This document shows, one piece after another, positions 12,912-13,435 of a stretch of DNA of 13,435 nucleotides (positions within the stretch are counted from its first letter, which is position 1; each line of letters opens with the position of its first letter). This stretch comes from Gallionellaceae bacterium (GTDB taxonomy: Bacteria; Pseudomonadota; Gammaproteobacteria; Burkholderiales; Gallionellaceae): contig PLYB01000236.1 of NCBI GenBank assembly GCA_003151655.1, positions 782 to 14,216 on the forward strand. The letters run 5' to 3'. Made by a program: the position numbers and the translations under genes. The notes under the pieces are model-generated. The model was not told the DNA's origin. It made no database searches and saw only the letters and a program-made list of their open reading frames with translations.

Positions 12912-13435
12912 ATGAGTAAACAGTTATCCGTAGGCCCTCACGCGCTCGAGCTCGCGCGCAAAGTGTTGAGCATTGAAGCCGATGCCGTTTATGCATTGGC
13001 GCAATGCATCGACGATTCATTTTTAAATGCGCTAAATATCATTCTTGCCTGCGAAGGCCGGGTGATCGTCAGCGGCATGGGAAAATCCGGACACATCGCG
13101 CGCAAGATCGCGTCGACCATGTCCAGCACTGGCACCCCCGCTTATTTCGTACATCCTGCCGAAGCCAGTCACGGCGATCTGGGCATGATTACCGCCGAAG
13201 ATGTGTTCATTGCACTCTCATATTCCGGCGAGAGCGAGGAATTGCTTACTATCGTGCCCGTGATCAAACGGCAAGGCGCGAAACTCATCAGTTTGACCGG
13301 CAATCCCAAATCCAGTCTGGCGCTGGCGGCCGATGCGCATCTCAACGGTTACGTTGCACAGGAAGCCTGTCCGATGGGCTTGGCTCCCACGGCCAGCACC
13401 ACTGCGGCATTGGCGCTGGGCGATGCGCTCGCGGT
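12912..13435 (+). CDS. kdsD: Arabinose-5-phosphate isomerase KdsD/KpsF, 3' partial
   Basis: First enzyme of Kdo synthesis: converts ribulose 5-phosphate to arabinose 5-phosphate for lipopolysaccharide. 174 codons are visible of about 325, so the window holds the SIS (sugar isomerase) domain but not the two C-terminal CBS domains. Signatures are SGMGKSGHIARKIA (54-67), STGTPAYFVHPAEASHGDLGM (72-92), LSYSGESEE (102-110), and the ACPMGLAPTASTTAALALGDA stretch at the right edge. K58, E84, H87 and E110 line up with the active-site residues of E. coli KdsD (K59, E85, H88, E111). The ATG at 12912 gives a normal N-terminal length, and no plausible alternative lies nearby. The gene diverges from the prepilin gene and starts right behind a TATAAT box. 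Confidence 0.95.
   Translation, partial: MSKQLSVGPHALELARKVLSIEADAVYALAQCIDDSFLNALNIILACEGRVIVSGMGKSGHIARKIASTMSSTGTPAYFVHPAEASHGDLGMITAEDVFIALSYSGESEELLTIVPVIKRQGAKLISLTGNPKSSLALAADAHLNGYVAQEACPMGLAPTASTTAALALGDALA

Overview
The window reads as chromosomal DNA of a betaproteobacterium. The best guess is the Nitrosomonadales/Gallionellaceae side of the class. This rests on gene order (rdgB-hemW, and rppH divergent from proS followed by a lytic transglycosylase) and on general protein character, not on any database search. Both ends are cut: rdgB lacks its N-terminus at the left edge and kdsD lacks its C-terminus at the right edge.

Layout. 1-1813 (+): rdgB (nucleotide-pool sanitation) and hemW (radical-SAM haem chaperone), separated by a palindromic repeat. 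1816-3355 (-): rppH (mRNA 5'-end pyrophosphohydrolase), then a secreted PEGA-domain protein. 3535-5876 (+): proS and an exported lytic transglycosylase with overlapping stop and start codons. 5902-6989 (-): a YqhA-like membrane protein and a TlpA-type thioredoxin joined by a TGATG overlap, preceded by a possible 7-codon leader ORF. 7083-8880 (-): lnt (lipoprotein N-acyltransferase) overlapping a small GIY-YIG protein. 8940-9566 (+): a MarC-family membrane protein. 9621-9666: a second palindromic repeat. 9730-10461 (+): an RluF-like pseudouridine synthase.

The accessory part is 10462-12054. A DUF2282 protein (BufA1/bufferin-type metallophore precursor family) lies downstream of a 40-residue Cys/Met-rich single-span membrane protein. 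Both are on the minus strand. They diverge from an ECF sigma factor and a 60-residue zinc-finger anti-sigma factor. This looks like a compact metal or redox stress module: the sigma/anti-sigma pair would sense the stress and switch on the two small exported or membrane proteins. The usual maturation enzymes of bufferins (DUF692/MNIO and its DUF2063 partner) are not in the window. This module, and especially the undescribed-looking 40-residue protein, is the most interesting content.

12071-12745 (-) is a solitary type IV prepilin-like protein, and 12912 onward (+) is the start of kdsD (Kdo/LPS precursor pathway).

The core genes are housekeeping. No tRNA, rRNA, CRISPR array, transposase or phage gene was seen.
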